The notes: generated by a model from the sequence alone, not told the origin. A stretch of DNA of 64,000 nt from MED-G105 sp039814575 (GCA_039814575.1 JBCCAY010000003.1:1-64000); one strand, 5' to 3'. Counted from the stretch's first letter, positions 16,284 through 25,658 are shown. Numbers and translations are program-made.

Positions 16284-17876
16284 TCATAAGTCAAGGGTAA
16301 GTTGGCGCGCGTCGACACGGGCGTTTTTTCCGGCGCGGGTGCGTCTGTTTCGCGATAGGTCGTTTGACCGCCTGGAGGCTGCACGCCCCGTCATGGGGAT
16401 ACCGCTTTTGCGGCTGCCGTGCTTTTGCTGGATGGCGTTGGCCGCGCACGCGAACCGAGCGCCCTTGCGGACCGCGAAGATGCGGTCCTTCGCTTCGCGC
16501 GCTGCCGTTAGTGGATCGACGATGGGGTGCGGATAGCGCCGCCCCAAAACGGCGTCGGCGTTCGGCCATTTCCATGGGGTTTGTAAGAATGCGTCGGGTA
16601 TACCGGCAAGTTCCGGAATCCAGCGCCTTGTGAAAGCGCCCGATGGGTCGTGATCGAGACCCTGCTTGACCGGGTTGTAAACCCGAACGGTGTTGATGCC
16701 CGTCGTGCCCGATTGCATCTGGATTTGCGGCCAATGGATGCCGGGTTCGTAATCGGTGAACCAGCGCGCCAATTGTTCGCCGGACGCGCGCCAGGGCAGC
16801 CAGAGGTGATAGCTCGCGAAAGCCGTTAGCATCGCCCGCATACGGAAGTTCAGCCAACCCGTTGCGCGCAAAGACCGCAGGCACGCATCGACGAAGGGAA
16901 GCCCGGTTTCTCCCGCCGCGAACGCCGCCAATCGGGCAGCGTCTGGTTCGGTTGGGCGCATGCCGTCAAAGCCGCGGTGCAAATTCTCGAATTCCAGACG
17001 CGGCTCGTCCTCGAGCTTTTGCATAAAGTGATGACGCCAGTGGAGGCGGCCGGTGAAGCTCACCATTGCGCCGCGCCAGCGTTTGTTTGTTGCGTCTTTT
17101 GGTGCGGCATTGGCTTTCAATACGGCGTGGCGCGCTGCGGCGGCTTGCGCGACTTCACGCATGGAAAGCGTGCCGAACGCGAGGTGCGGCGACAGGCGCG
17201 AGCAATGCTGTGCGCCGGCGTCAGGCGCGGCCATCGCCGCGCGATAGGGCGCGCCGCGTTCGGTGAGGAAGCTTTCAAGGCAAGCGCGCCCTTGAGAGCG
17301 GCCGCCCGGTTGCCGCTCGGGACACGGATCAGCGGGAAGACCAAGTTCTTTAAAGTTCGGAACGCCGACAGATGACAGGCCCGTGACCGGCGTTAACGCA
17401 GGCGCGTTGATCTGCGCCTCAGCCATGAAACTGTCCCACTGTCGCGCCCAGCCGTTTCGTGTCTTCAGTCGACGGACGACCCCGCCTTGGGGCAGCTCAT
17501 GGAAGGCGACGCCATTGGCGCGGGCCCAGGCGGCTACGCGTTTGTCGCGCGCGAACGTCCAGGCGTTGCCGGTTTCTTCATGCGCCCATATGGCGCTGAC
17601 ACCGTGTTTCTTCCGAAGGGCTTTGAAGATGTCGACGGCGTCGCCGATGCGTAGAATCAAGGGCGCGCCGAGTCTTGTCAGGTCTGCGTTTAGTTCGTGT
17701 AGGCTTTCGGCGATGAATGCCCATTGCCGGGCGGAAGCGTCGGCTTGCGTCCAAAGACCCGGTTCGGCGATGTAAAGCGGTAAAACCGGCCCGGCGGCTG
17801 CGGCGCGCGCTAGGGCTGCGTGGTCGTGGGCGCGCAGGTCGCGCTTTAACCAGACGAGTTGCGGCTTTTGTCCCAT
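16284..17876 (-). CDS. Cryptochrome/DNA photolyase-family flavoprotein
   Basis: A 530-residue protein with an N-terminal photolyase alpha/beta antenna domain (LVWLKRDLRAHDHAAL at 5-20) and a C-terminal FAD-binding helical domain with GLPFVDACLRSLRATGWLNFRMR and HWPQIQMQSGTTGIN. This resembles the bacterial photolyase/cryptochrome branch that keeps GxxxVDACLR-type FAD contacts. It could repair UV-induced pyrimidine dimers or (6-4) products, or be a blue-light sensor. The last 60 residues are basic. It lies 39 nt downstream of rbfA (reading against the coordinate) and splits the infB-rbfA pair. Confidence 0.85.
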   Translation of the reverse strand: MGQKPQLVWLKRDLRAHDHAALARAAAAGPVLPLYIAEPGLWTQADASARQWAFIAESLHELNADLTRLGAPLILRIGDAVDIFKALRKKHGVSAIWAHEETGNAWTFARDKRVAAWARANGVAFHELPQGGVVRRLKTRNGWARQWDSFMAEAQINAPALTPVTGLSSVGVPNFKELGLPADPCPERQPGGRSQGRACLESFLTERGAPYRAAMAAPDAGAQHCSRLSPHLAFGTLSMREVAQAAAARHAVLKANAAPKDATNKRWRGAMVSFTGRLHWRHHFMQKLEDEPRLEFENLHRGFDGMRPTEPDAARLAAFAAGETGLPFVDACLRSLRATGWLNFRMRAMLTAFASYHLWLPWRASGEQLARWFTDYEPGIHWPQIQMQSGTTGINTVRVYNPVKQGLDHDPSGAFTRRWIPELAGIPDAFLQTPWKWPNADAVLGRRYPHPIVDPLTAAREAKDRIFAVRKGARFACAANAIQQKHGSRKSGIPMTGRAASRRSNDLSRNRRTRAGKNARVDARQLTLDL

Positions 17877-17912
17877 GTCGGCATGCTAAGCGGATCAGAA
17901 GGCCTTGCCAAA

Positions 17913-18122
17913 ATGACAGATCGTCCGCTGCGGCATTTTACGTTCCGGGAGCTTCTCTCCCACCGCGCCATCGCCGAGCGCGCGGTGCGACTTGGACGGC
18001 ACAGAACGGCGTCGCGGGCGTTGATTGCAGCGATTAATGCTGAGCTGGAGCAGCGCCGGGAACGGATTTTTGAGAAGTGGTCGGCAGGGATTGAGCGCAT
18101 TCATGGGGGCATGCTTGAATGA
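17913..18122 (+). CDS. Small helical protein, unknown function
   Basis: A 69-residue open frame from ATG 17913, with AAGG about 10 nt upstream, divergent from the photolyase gene with a 36-bp gap. It is rich in Arg, Glu and Ala and likely helical (FRELLSHRAIAERAVRLGRH; AINAELEQRRERIFEKW). No membrane segment and no recognised family. Shared promoter region with the photolyase gene is the only functional hint. Confidence 0.5.
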   Translation: MTDRPLRHFTFRELLSHRAIAERAVRLGRHRTASRALIAAINAELEQRRERIFEKWSAGIERIHGGMLE

Positions 18123-18171
18123 TATTAACGGACAATTTTAATCACGCTGCCATTCGGTCGGATTGGGTTGA

Positions 18172-18669
18172 ATGACAGATAATCCGCCATCGACTGACAT
18201 CGTTATCCGTGCATTCGTTGATACGGACAGCGTCCCTGTATGGGGTTTGCATAATCGCGCTCTCGAAGGAACAGGCGCCCATGCGGGCAACGGCGCCTGG
18301 GATCAAGACGTAAGAGATCCGCATAAGTTCTATTCTAACTGCAACGGCGTTTTTCTTGTCGGTGAACGCGCCGGCCGTATCAGCGCCATGGGCGCTTATA
18401 TCCCCAAAGGTGACGGCGTCGTTGAGATAAAAAGAATGCGTGTCGATCCGGCGTATCAGGGGCGCGGGCTTGGGGGGCGAATTCTTGAGGCGCTGGAGCG
18501 AAGAGCAAAAGCCGCGGGCTTCACTCTGGCCGTCGTTGAAACGCTTGAACGGCAAAAAACAGCCCAGCGGCTCTATGAGCGCTCGGGGTATATTAACATC
18601 GGCGTCTCAACGATGGGCGATTTTGAAATCATTCACTATGAGAAGGATCTTGCCGACATTTCGCGATAA
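18172..18669 (+). CDS. GNAT-family N-acetyltransferase
   Basis: A 165-residue protein with the acetyl-CoA binding motif A at about 90-103 (RVDPAYQGRGLGGRIL) and the usual C-terminal RLYERSGY. The substrate cannot be told; amino acids, antibiotics or protein N-termini are all possible. It is convergent with infB, with 49 nt between stops. Confidence 0.85.
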   Translation: MTDNPPSTDIVIRAFVDTDSVPVWGLHNRALEGTGAHAGNGAWDQDVRDPHKFYSNCNGVFLVGERAGRISAMGAYIPKGDGVVEIKRMRVDPAYQGRGLGGRILEALERRAKAAGFTLAVVETLERQKTAQRLYERSGYINIGVSTMGDFEIIHYEKDLADISR

Positions 18670-18718
18670 TCAAAATGTCGGCGTGTGATTGAGTGTATGA
18701 CGGTTTTTATCCGCACGC

Positions 18719-21334
18719 CTAAAGCGCCCGCGTCACCTTCTCAACGGCGAAGCACTCAATCACGTCGCCGACTTTCAGGTCGTCATAGTTCGCGAAGCTC
18801 ATGCCGCATTCTTGGCCGTTCGGCACTTCTTGTACGTCGTCCTTGAAGCGCTTGAGCTGCGAGAGCTCGCCTTCGTGGATGACGGTGTTGTCGCGGATGA
18901 GACGCACCTTCGCGCCGCGGCGCACTTGGCCTTCGGTGACGCGGCAACCGGCGACCTTGCCGAATTTGGAGATGTTGAAGACCTCCAAAATTTCCGCGTT
19001 GCCAAGGAAGGTCTCGCGCAATTCCGGGTCGAGCATGCCCGAGAGCGCGCCCTTGACGTCGTCGATGAGGTCGTAAATCACCGAATAATAGCGGATTTCA
19101 ACGCCGTCGGCTTCCGCCTGGTCGCGCGCTTGTTTATTGGCGCGGACGTTAAAGCCAATGACCGGCGCTTTCGATGCGCCCGCTAAGATAACGTCGCTCT
19201 CCGACACGCCGCCGACGCCGGTATGTAATACGCGCACGCGGACTTCTTCGGTGCCGAGCTTTTCAAGGGAGCTCGTGATCGCCTCAACAGAGCCTTGCAC
19301 GTCGCCCTTTATGACGAGCGGCAATTCTTTGATCTCTGAATCTTGCAATTGCGCCATCATCTGTTCGAGCGAGGTGCCCGATGATTTGGCGTTCATCCGT
19401 TCACGGCGTTTGCGCGAGCGGAATTCGGAAACTTCGCGGGCCCGCGCTTCGGAGTCGACGACGACGAATTTCTCGCCCGGGTCCGGCACGCCGTTAAGGC
19501 CCAAAATCTCCACTGGGAAGGACGGCCCCGCGCCTTGCACTTGCGCGCCTTTATCATCGGCGAGCGCGCGCACTTTGCCCCATTCGGCGCCGGCGACGAG
19601 AATGTCGCCGCGTTTCAGCGTTCCGCGCTCCACAAGGAACGTCGCAACGGGCCCGCGGCCTTTGTCGAGACGCGCTTCAACGACGGTGCCTTCGGCCGGG
19701 CGCTCGGCATTGGCCTTCAGCTCCAGGAGTTCGGCCTGAAGTGTGATGGCTTCTAACAGGCCGTCGAGATTGGTGCCGGCGAGGGCGGAGACTTCCACGT
19801 CTTGGATCTCGCCGCCCATGCTCTCCACCTGCATTTCGTGCTGCAGGAGGTCGGTGCGGACTTTGGTTGGGTTCGCGTCCGGCTTATCGATTTTGTTGAT
19901 CGCGACAATGATCGGCACTTCGGCCGCCTTGGCGTGGCTGATCGCTTCTTCCGTCTGCGGCATGATCGAGTCGTCAGCGGCGACGACGAGAATGACAATG
20001 TCGGTGACATTGGCGCCGCGGGCGCGCATTTGCGTGAACGCTGCGTGGCCTGGCGTGTCGAGGAAGGTGATTTTCTTCCCGTCCGCGACCGTCACTTGAT
20101 AGGCGCCGATATGCTGGGTGATGCCGCCGGCTTCGCCTTTGACGACGTCGGTCTTGCGCAACGCGTCGAGGAGCGACGTCTTGCCGTGGTCGACATGGCC
20201 CATAATGGTCACGACCGCTGGGCGTTCGGCGAGGGTTTCGTCGGCGTCCGTCGCCCCGAAGAGACCTTCTTCAACGTCGGCTTCTGCGACGCGTTTCACC
20301 TGGTGGCCGAGATCGGTGGCGATGAGTTCGGCGGTGTCGGCGTCGAGGGTGGCGTTCGCCGTCACCATCTGACCTTGCTTCATCAGCTCCCGGACAAGCT
20401 CCACCGCGCGCATCGCCATGCGTTGGGCGAGCTCTTGCACGGTGATGGTCTCCGGGATGATGACCTCGCGCACCACAGGCGCGGAGCCTGAGCCCCGCTG
20501 CCGGCGGGCGAGCTTCTCGCGCTCGCGCGCGCGTTTCACCGAGGCGAGGGAGCGCTGGCGGTCTTCATCCTCTTCCAGCGCCGAGGCGATGGTGAGTTTG
20601 CCGGCGCGGCGCTTCGGTTGGTTCTTCGCGTCGCGATCGCTGGAGCGATCATTGGTGTCTTTGCGTTTGGTTTTGAGGCGGCCGCCGAATTGCGCCAGCG
20701 GATTGTCGCCATCTTTGACCGACGGTTCTTCTTTTTTCGGCGCGTCGGTTTTGCCTTTGGCTTCGGCTTTCGCAGCTTGCCGGCGCTTGCGCTCTTGTTC
20801 CTCGGCTTCGAGGGCGGCGCGCGCTTCTTCTTCTTTCTTGCGGCGCTCTTCGGCCTCTTTCTCGCGCTTGGCTTCTTCTTCCGCGACCCGGGCGCGTTCC
20901 GCTTCGAGACGCGCCTGCGCTTCGGCTTCGCGCGCTTCGCGTTCAGCCCGTTCGGCGGCTGCGGCTTTCTTGCGAATTTCTTCGTCTTTGCGCGCTTTTA
21001 CGAGCGCGGCGGCGCGCGCCTGCTTTTCGTCTTCGGAAAGCGTGCGCAAAACGGCCGGCTTCTTTTTGTCGTCTGATTTGCCAGCCGCCGGCGCCTCGGC
21101 GCGTTTTGGCGCGGGCTTGGCGGCGGCTTTGGCAGGTTTCGTCGCCGTTTTGGCCTCACCCTCAGTTTTATTGGGGGTCAAAACGCGGCGGCGTTTAGTT
21201 TCGACGACGACCGTCTTTGACCGGCCGTGCGAGAAGCTTTGCTTCACAGCGCCGGTTTCCGTTCTGCGAACAGAAAGCGGGCGTCGGCCGGATTTACCGG
21301 TGGTCTCTGATTTCGTCTCGACGTCGTCGTTCAT
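18719..21334 (-). CDS. infB: Translation initiation factor IF-2
   Basis: About 871 residues from ATG 21334 (MNDDVETKSE), preceded by GGAG; an in-frame extension to 21433 lacks a good start. The N-terminal third is a long Lys/Ala/Glu/Arg coiled region, followed by the IF2_N module (ITVQELAQRMAMRA). The GTPase domain has G1 GHVDHGKTS, G3 DTPGHAAF and G4 NKID, and domains II-IV bind fMet-tRNA and the ribosome. It follows nusA and ylxR as in the classical operon, but a 420-bp gap separates it from ylxR. Confidence 0.97.
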   Translation of the reverse strand: MNDDVETKSETTGKSGRRPLSVRRTETGAVKQSFSHGRSKTVVVETKRRRVLTPNKTEGEAKTATKPAKAAAKPAPKRAEAPAAGKSDDKKKPAVLRTLSEDEKQARAAALVKARKDEEIRKKAAAAERAEREAREAEAQARLEAERARVAEEEAKREKEAEERRKKEEEARAALEAEEQERKRRQAAKAEAKGKTDAPKKEEPSVKDGDNPLAQFGGRLKTKRKDTNDRSSDRDAKNQPKRRAGKLTIASALEEDEDRQRSLASVKRAREREKLARRQRGSGSAPVVREVIIPETITVQELAQRMAMRAVELVRELMKQGQMVTANATLDADTAELIATDLGHQVKRVAEADVEEGLFGATDADETLAERPAVVTIMGHVDHGKTSLLDALRKTDVVKGEAGGITQHIGAYQVTVADGKKITFLDTPGHAAFTQMRARGANVTDIVILVVAADDSIMPQTEEAISHAKAAEVPIIVAINKIDKPDANPTKVRTDLLQHEMQVESMGGEIQDVEVSALAGTNLDGLLEAITLQAELLELKANAERPAEGTVVEARLDKGRGPVATFLVERGTLKRGDILVAGAEWGKVRALADDKGAQVQGAGPSFPVEILGLNGVPDPGEKFVVVDSEARAREVSEFRSRKRRERMNAKSSGTSLEQMMAQLQDSEIKELPLVIKGDVQGSVEAITSSLEKLGTEEVRVRVLHTGVGGVSESDVILAGASKAPVIGFNVRANKQARDQAEADGVEIRYYSVIYDLIDDVKGALSGMLDPELRETFLGNAEILEVFNISKFGKVAGCRVTEGQVRRGAKVRLIRDNTVIHEGELSQLKRFKDDVQEVPNGQECGMSFANYDDLKVGDVIECFAVEKVTRAL

Positions 21335-21757
21335 CAAATCTCCGTCGCCGGTGCTCCCGCATTGTCGCCTTTCAGGCGTTTTGCGGTTCGGACCGGCTGT
21401 TTGCATCGCCTGGTCGTCCACTGCGCCCCGCATGTCCGTCGGACATGTCTTTTGTTCGGGGCCGATTATTCGTCACTGCGCTTTAACGCGCAGCGCCCGC
21501 AAGGGCGTTTCATCTCTTGCGGATATATCGCCGCTCATCCGTTCGGAAGGGCCAAGCGATCGGAAAACGCAAAATCAAGCGCCGACCGCGCCGCACGCTA
21601 CGGTGCAATAGCAAAGACCGAAGCAAACCGTGCTTGTAGAAGCCGAGTAGGACATACCTCTCAATAAGCGTTCGGTCCAGTCATGTTGTACGGTTTCAAG
21701 CGGTCTCTTGCATCCTTTTATTACGCGCGTCTTAAGCCTCGCGGTCCGCTGTTCGTC
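21335..21757. other. 423-bp gap between ylxR and infB
   Basis: No gene or tRNA recognised. It contains a 17-bp perfect palindrome at 21431-21447, 97 nt before the infB start, on the leader side. The length suggests a separate infB promoter, unlike the tight nusA-infB spacing in many bacteria. Confidence 0.5.
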
Positions 21758-22540
21758 CTATTCACAGTTTATTTCGTCGTTTCCGACCTTGTCCGACCTT
21801 GCTGGCGCGCTGGAACCAGCTGCTGTAAACGCTTCAGGAAGAGCTTCAGGAACCGCGCCGCGAAAGGCCGTGAGCCGATGGATGTCGGTTTTCAAACCGT
21901 CCGCCGGCGGTCCGACGGCGATCATTTTCACGCCCATTAATCCGACCGCGCTCGAAAGGGCTGTTTCGTTCAAATTCGAACAAATAACCGCTTCGGCTGC
22001 GTCGGCCGCCGTTCGAACAGCGCGCGCGCCCCGATCGCTCGTCTCTGGGGCGATAAAGACAACGGCCGGCGCGCCGCTTTCGCGGGTTTTTCTGCGCTCG
22101 AACGCTTTCAAAATCGCTTCGCCGCCGACGATCGCTGAGCCGCCGCGCCGTGCGAGGCCGAGCGCTCCTAAAAGACGTTTTTGCAGGCCGGCGTCGATGT
22201 CGTCGGCAAATCCGTCCGGCTCCATGCCATCGGGGAGTTTTGTCGCTGCTTTGAAACCGCGCGCGAAAAGCCCTTTCTTCGCGGCCTTAATAACCGCGCC
22301 GCGCTCCGCAACCGTCCAAACGCCGCGGCCTGGCAGTTTACCGGCGAGGTCGGGAACGACATGGCCGTCGGGGCTGCGCGCAAACCGCAACAGCGTTTCG
22401 CGCGAGCCTTCCCGCCCTGTGACGATGCAGGTGCGCATCGAGCGTTGCTTTTTCAAGCTTGACGCCGAGCGATCGTGTTCGGCCGCCGGTTCCGTTTGAG
22501 GATCGGGCGGCGTTGGTGTCTCACTGGCTGATTGCGCCAA
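21758..22540 (-). CDS. YlxR/DUF448 RNA-binding protein with L7Ae-like domain
   Basis: A 260-residue protein. The YlxR domain at about 35-100 carries RTCIVTGREG and GRGVWTVAERG, and is joined to an L7Ae/YbxF-like domain (LLGALGLARRGG, AVICSNLNE). This two-domain form is common in alphaproteobacteria between nusA and infB. It presumably binds RNA or works with NusA in transcription/translation coupling; the exact role is not settled. It starts 57 nt after nusA. Confidence 0.88.
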   Translation of the reverse strand: MAQSASETPTPPDPQTEPAAEHDRSASSLKKQRSMRTCIVTGREGSRETLLRFARSPDGHVVPDLAGKLPGRGVWTVAERGAVIKAAKKGLFARGFKAATKLPDGMEPDGFADDIDAGLQKRLLGALGLARRGGSAIVGGEAILKAFERRKTRESGAPAVVFIAPETSDRGARAVRTAADAAEAVICSNLNETALSSAVGLMGVKMIAVGPPADGLKTDIHRLTAFRGAVPEALPEAFTAAGSSAPARSDKVGNDEINCE

Positions 22541-22597
22541 ATGGTTTGCTCCTGCGTCGCCGCAATTGAAAAAGCGATCGACCGACAGCTACGCGCT

Positions 22598-24253
22598 TTA
22601 AACGCTTTCCGTTGCGTCGGCCGCTTCTCCGCTTTCCTCGCCGTCGCTTTCGTCGCCGCCTTCTTCTGCGGCTGCCGCTTCAGCGCGTATAGCGTCGAGG
22701 TCTTCTTGGGTGATCCAACCGGCCGTCACGCGCGCGCGCATGATGATGTCTTCGGCCGTCTCGGCGGTCATGCCGTGGCTTTCGAGGATGCCGTCATAAT
22801 GGGTTTTCTCGCCGTCGACCCGCTCGGTCCAGCCGGTGAGATCGTCCGTCGCGCAGCCGGCGAGATCGTCGATCGTCTTGATCTCGTTCTCACCGAGGGC
22901 GACGAGCATTTTCAGATCGAGGCCTTCATGTTCGGCGAGGGCGTCGACAACGCCGAGGTCGCGGCGTTTTTGATCCATAATTTTCGCCTGCTCTTCGAGC
23001 CATTCATTGGCCCGCGCCTGCAATTCCGCCGCGGTCTCCTCGTCGAGGCCTTCAATGTCGGTGATCTCGTCGACCTCGACAAAGGCGATCTCTTCGATCT
23101 TGGCGAAGCCTTCTGAGACCAAAAGGCCGGCCATGATGTCGTCGACGTCGAGCGCCTCCATGAAGAGTTCTGAACGCTGACGGAACTCTTCCTGGCGTTT
23201 CTTGCTCTCTTCTTCCTCGGTCATGATGTCGATTTCAAAGCCGGACAGCTGCGAGGCGAGGCGCACGTTTTGTCCGCGTCGGCCAATGGCGAGGGACAAT
23301 TGCTCGTCCGGCACCACAACTTCGATGCGCTCTAAGTCTTCATCGAGGACGACTTTCGCGACTTCCGCCGGCGCTAGCGCGTTGACGACGAACGTCGCCT
23401 GGTCTTCCGACCACGGCACGATGTCGATTTTCTCGCCGCCGAGCTCATTAACGACCGCTTGCACGCGACTGCCGCGCATGCCGACGCACGCGCCGACGGG
23501 ATCGATCGCGCCGTCGTTTGAATGGACGCCGATTTTCGCGCGGCTACCGGGATCGCGCGCGACGGCTTTGATCTCGATGACGCCGTCATAGACTTCCGGC
23601 ACTTCCTGCTCGAAGAGTTTCGCCATGAATTGCGGGTGCGAGCGCGACAGGAAGATTTGCGGGCCCCGCGGCTCCCGGCGCACATCCATAATATAAGCGC
23701 GCACCCGGTCGCCGGTGCGATAATTCTCGCGCGGCAATTGCTGGTCGCGACGGACGACGGCTTCGGCCCGGCCGAGATCGACGATCACATGGCCGTATTC
23801 CACGCGCTTGATGATGCCGTTGACGATCTCGCCCATGCGGTCTTTGTAGTCTTCGTACTGACGCTCGCGTTCGGCATCGCGCACTTTCTGGGTGATGACT
23901 TGCTTCGCCGCCATCGCCGCCATTCGGCCGAACTCGATCGGCGGCAGGGGTTCGGAGATAAAGTCGCCGACGCCGGCCTCCGGGTTTTTATGGCGGGCGT
24001 CTTCCAGCAAGATTTCCGTTGCGTCGTTTTCGATCGCGTCAACGACCTCCAAGAGCCGCCATAGGCGTTGTTCGCCGGTCGTCGGATTAATCTCTGCTTT
24101 GATGAGCGTTTCATGGCCGTAGCGGGAGCGCGCGGCGCGGGCGAGCGCGTCTTCCAGGGCTTCGATGACGACCGCCTTTTCGATGGATTTTTCTCGGGCG
24201 ACGGCTTCGGCGATTTGGATGAGTTCGCGTTTATTGGCGCTGACGGCGGTCAT
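22598..24253 (-). CDS. nusA: Transcription termination/antitermination factor NusA
   Basis: A 551-residue protein with an RNA-polymerase-binding N-terminal domain, S1 domain (about 130-200), and two KH domains (GRRGQNVRLASQLSG; GACVGMRGSRVQAVV). The acidic C-terminal repeats are of the alphaproteobacterial type (GLDLKMLVALGENEIKTIDDL). It modulates pausing, termination and rRNA antitermination. Its ATG overlaps the rimP stop by 4 nt (ATGA), so translation is coupled. Confidence 0.97.
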   Translation of the reverse strand: MTAVSANKRELIQIAEAVAREKSIEKAVVIEALEDALARAARSRYGHETLIKAEINPTTGEQRLWRLLEVVDAIENDATEILLEDARHKNPEAGVGDFISEPLPPIEFGRMAAMAAKQVITQKVRDAERERQYEDYKDRMGEIVNGIIKRVEYGHVIVDLGRAEAVVRRDQQLPRENYRTGDRVRAYIMDVRREPRGPQIFLSRSHPQFMAKLFEQEVPEVYDGVIEIKAVARDPGSRAKIGVHSNDGAIDPVGACVGMRGSRVQAVVNELGGEKIDIVPWSEDQATFVVNALAPAEVAKVVLDEDLERIEVVVPDEQLSLAIGRRGQNVRLASQLSGFEIDIMTEEEESKKRQEEFRQRSELFMEALDVDDIMAGLLVSEGFAKIEEIAFVEVDEITDIEGLDEETAAELQARANEWLEEQAKIMDQKRRDLGVVDALAEHEGLDLKMLVALGENEIKTIDDLAGCATDDLTGWTERVDGEKTHYDGILESHGMTAETAEDIIMRARVTAGWITQEDLDAIRAEAAAAEEGGDESDGEESGEAADATESV

Positions 24254-24846
24254 GGTCGCTCCTCTTTGTTTTCGGGGCTGTTTTGGGGGCTGTTTTCTGG
24301 ATCGTCTTGATCTTCTGGGTCGATTGGTTCGTTGTTATCGTTCGCTTGGAGGGCTTTCGCGGCTTTTAGCGTATCGCGAATAAGTTCGTCCGTAAGGGTG
24401 AGTTTCGCGCTCGACACCCAAGCGAAGGGAATGAGCGCGGTCTCGTCCTCGCCTGCGATGTCGAGGCGAACATTATCATCTTCAATACCGCCGAGAACGC
24501 CTTGGAAGCGTTTGCGGCCCTCCACCATGCGGTCGAGTTCCAGCTTCGCAGCATAGCCTTGCCAATCGTGAAAATCTTTAAGCCGCGTCAACGGCCGGTC
24601 GATGCCGGGCGAGGAGACTTCCAAGTCATAGGTGCCTTCGATGGGGTCGTTTTCTTCCAAAACCGGCGACAAAGCGTGGGAGAGAATGGCGCAGTCCTCG
24701 GCTGTCATGGTTTTGTCCGGGCGTTCGGCCATGACCTGCAGGGTTTTCTTTTTCGCGCCGGTGACGCGCACGCGCACGAGTTCGAACCCTTCGGCTTCCG
24801 CCGTCGGTTCGATAAGTTTCGCGATGCGTTCTTCATGCGGCGACAC
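24250..24846 (-). CDS. rimP: Ribosome maturation factor RimP
   Basis: A 198-residue protein (YhbC family) needed for 30S assembly. Motifs are AEGFELVRVRV at the N-terminus and YDLEVSSPGIDRPL in the middle, ending in an acidic tail. It is the first gene of rimP-nusA-ylxR. A strong hairpin with a U-run lies 82 nt upstream of the start, suggesting control by attenuation. Confidence 0.93.
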   Translation of the reverse strand: MSPHEERIAKLIEPTAEAEGFELVRVRVTGAKKKTLQVMAERPDKTMTAEDCAILSHALSPVLEENDPIEGTYDLEVSSPGIDRPLTRLKDFHDWQGYAAKLELDRMVEGRKRFQGVLGGIEDDNVRLDIAGEDETALIPFAWVSSAKLTLTDELIRDTLKAAKALQANDNNEPIDPEDQDDPENSPQNSPENKEERP

Positions 24847-25154
24847 GATTGGCCGGCGCTCCTCTCAAAGACGTGGCGTCGTCGAACGGAAGGCCCCCTT
24901 TAGGAACAAAAGGGCAGGAACAAAAAAACGGGCCCGTTTCGGGGCCCGTCGCCATTCGACAACGAAATTTTCGGTAAAATAGGACGTGTGAGCAGGTTTG
25001 TCACCCTTTAAGATGGTGAATACGCGTGTAGCGGTCATTTTCTGGCGCGCACCCCCGCGATTTGCTAAAAAAACCGGCGGGGTTAAACGGCGGGGCGAGG
25101 CGGTTCGCCAAGAGCGGTGACCAGCACCGCTTACTAGGAACGGGGAAGAGCGCC
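24847..25154. other. 308-bp divergent region upstream of rimP and the DUF2937 gene
   Basis: No metY (initiator tRNA) is visible here although it precedes rimP in enterobacteria. It holds the minus-oriented terminator-like hairpin at 24922-24949. A 57-codon minus-strand open frame (24865-25038) runs through that hairpin and is not convincing as a gene. Confidence 0.55.
24922..24949 (-). terminator. Strong intrinsic terminator in the rimP-nusA leader (possible attenuator)
   Basis: An 8-bp GC-rich stem ACGGGCCC/GGGCCCGT with a 6-nt loop is followed on the minus strand by an unbroken T run (7 Ts counting the last stem base). No minus-strand gene lies upstream within the window's next 1.8 kb, so it most likely sits in the leader of rimP-nusA. 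Confidence 0.7.
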
Positions 25155-25658
25155 ATGTTTGGACAGTTAATCGCGCGGCTTTTGGGCGTAGCGGGCATTG
25201 TCGTCGGTTCTCAAGCGCCGAACTTCACGACGCAATATATGCAGAACCTCACCGGCCGTGTCGCTGAATTGGGAACCATCGTGGCTGAGTATGATCAAAT
25301 TACAACCGATCTCGGCGTTACCCGCGAGGGCTATGTCGACGATCTGCGCGCCGCCGATCGCCCGTCTACGGATAAAACCGCGAATGTCGTTGAGACAACT
25401 TACGCCCGCTATGACCGGTTAAGCGCTCATTTGGCGACGCTGAAGTCGGCGGAGCCGATGCGCCGGCCTTTAGTGCTCGGCCGCGATTATGAGCGCGACA
25501 TTGCAGAATCAACGCTCAGCGAATTGAAGCCCGCCATTCCGCTAACGGCTGATGCCGCCGTTTACGCCATCGGGACGGGCGGCGTTTTATGGGGCGCGCC
25601 GGCGGCGCTCTTCGGTCTGATCGCCGGCATGTTCGGCATGGGGCGGCGTCACGCGTAG
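25155..25658 (+). CDS. DUF2937-family membrane protein
   Basis: About 167 residues from ATG 25155, preceded by GGGGAAGAG. It begins with a short hydrophobic segment (FGQLIARLLGVAGIVVGSQ) and a soluble helical middle (AELGTIVAEYDQITTDLGVT), and ends with a glycine-rich hydrophobic segment (GGVLWGAPAALFGLIAGMFG). This matches DUF2937, a family of unknown function. Its 3' end overlaps or abuts the bciA-like gene, so the two are probably co-transcribed. Confidence 0.7.
   Translation: MFGQLIARLLGVAGIVVGSQAPNFTTQYMQNLTGRVAELGTIVAEYDQITTDLGVTREGYVDDLRAADRPSTDKTANVVETTYARYDRLSAHLATLKSAEPMRRPLVLGRDYERDIAESTLSELKPAIPLTADAAVYAIGTGGVLWGAPAALFGLIAGMFGMGRRHA

Noticed and set aside
20418..21611. 397-codon plus-strand frame opposite infB
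   Set aside because: Ser/Arg/Ala-rich antisense frame of the coiled N-terminal region of IF-2; no domain and no ribosome binding site.
24865..25038. 57-codon minus-strand open frame in the rimP leader
   Set aside because: It runs through the terminator hairpin and its T run, giving low-complexity residues, and shows no family resemblance.
24847..25154. Possible metY (initiator tRNA) upstream of rimP
   Set aside because: I looked for a cloverleaf and a CAT anticodon context on the minus strand and could not form acceptor and T arms.
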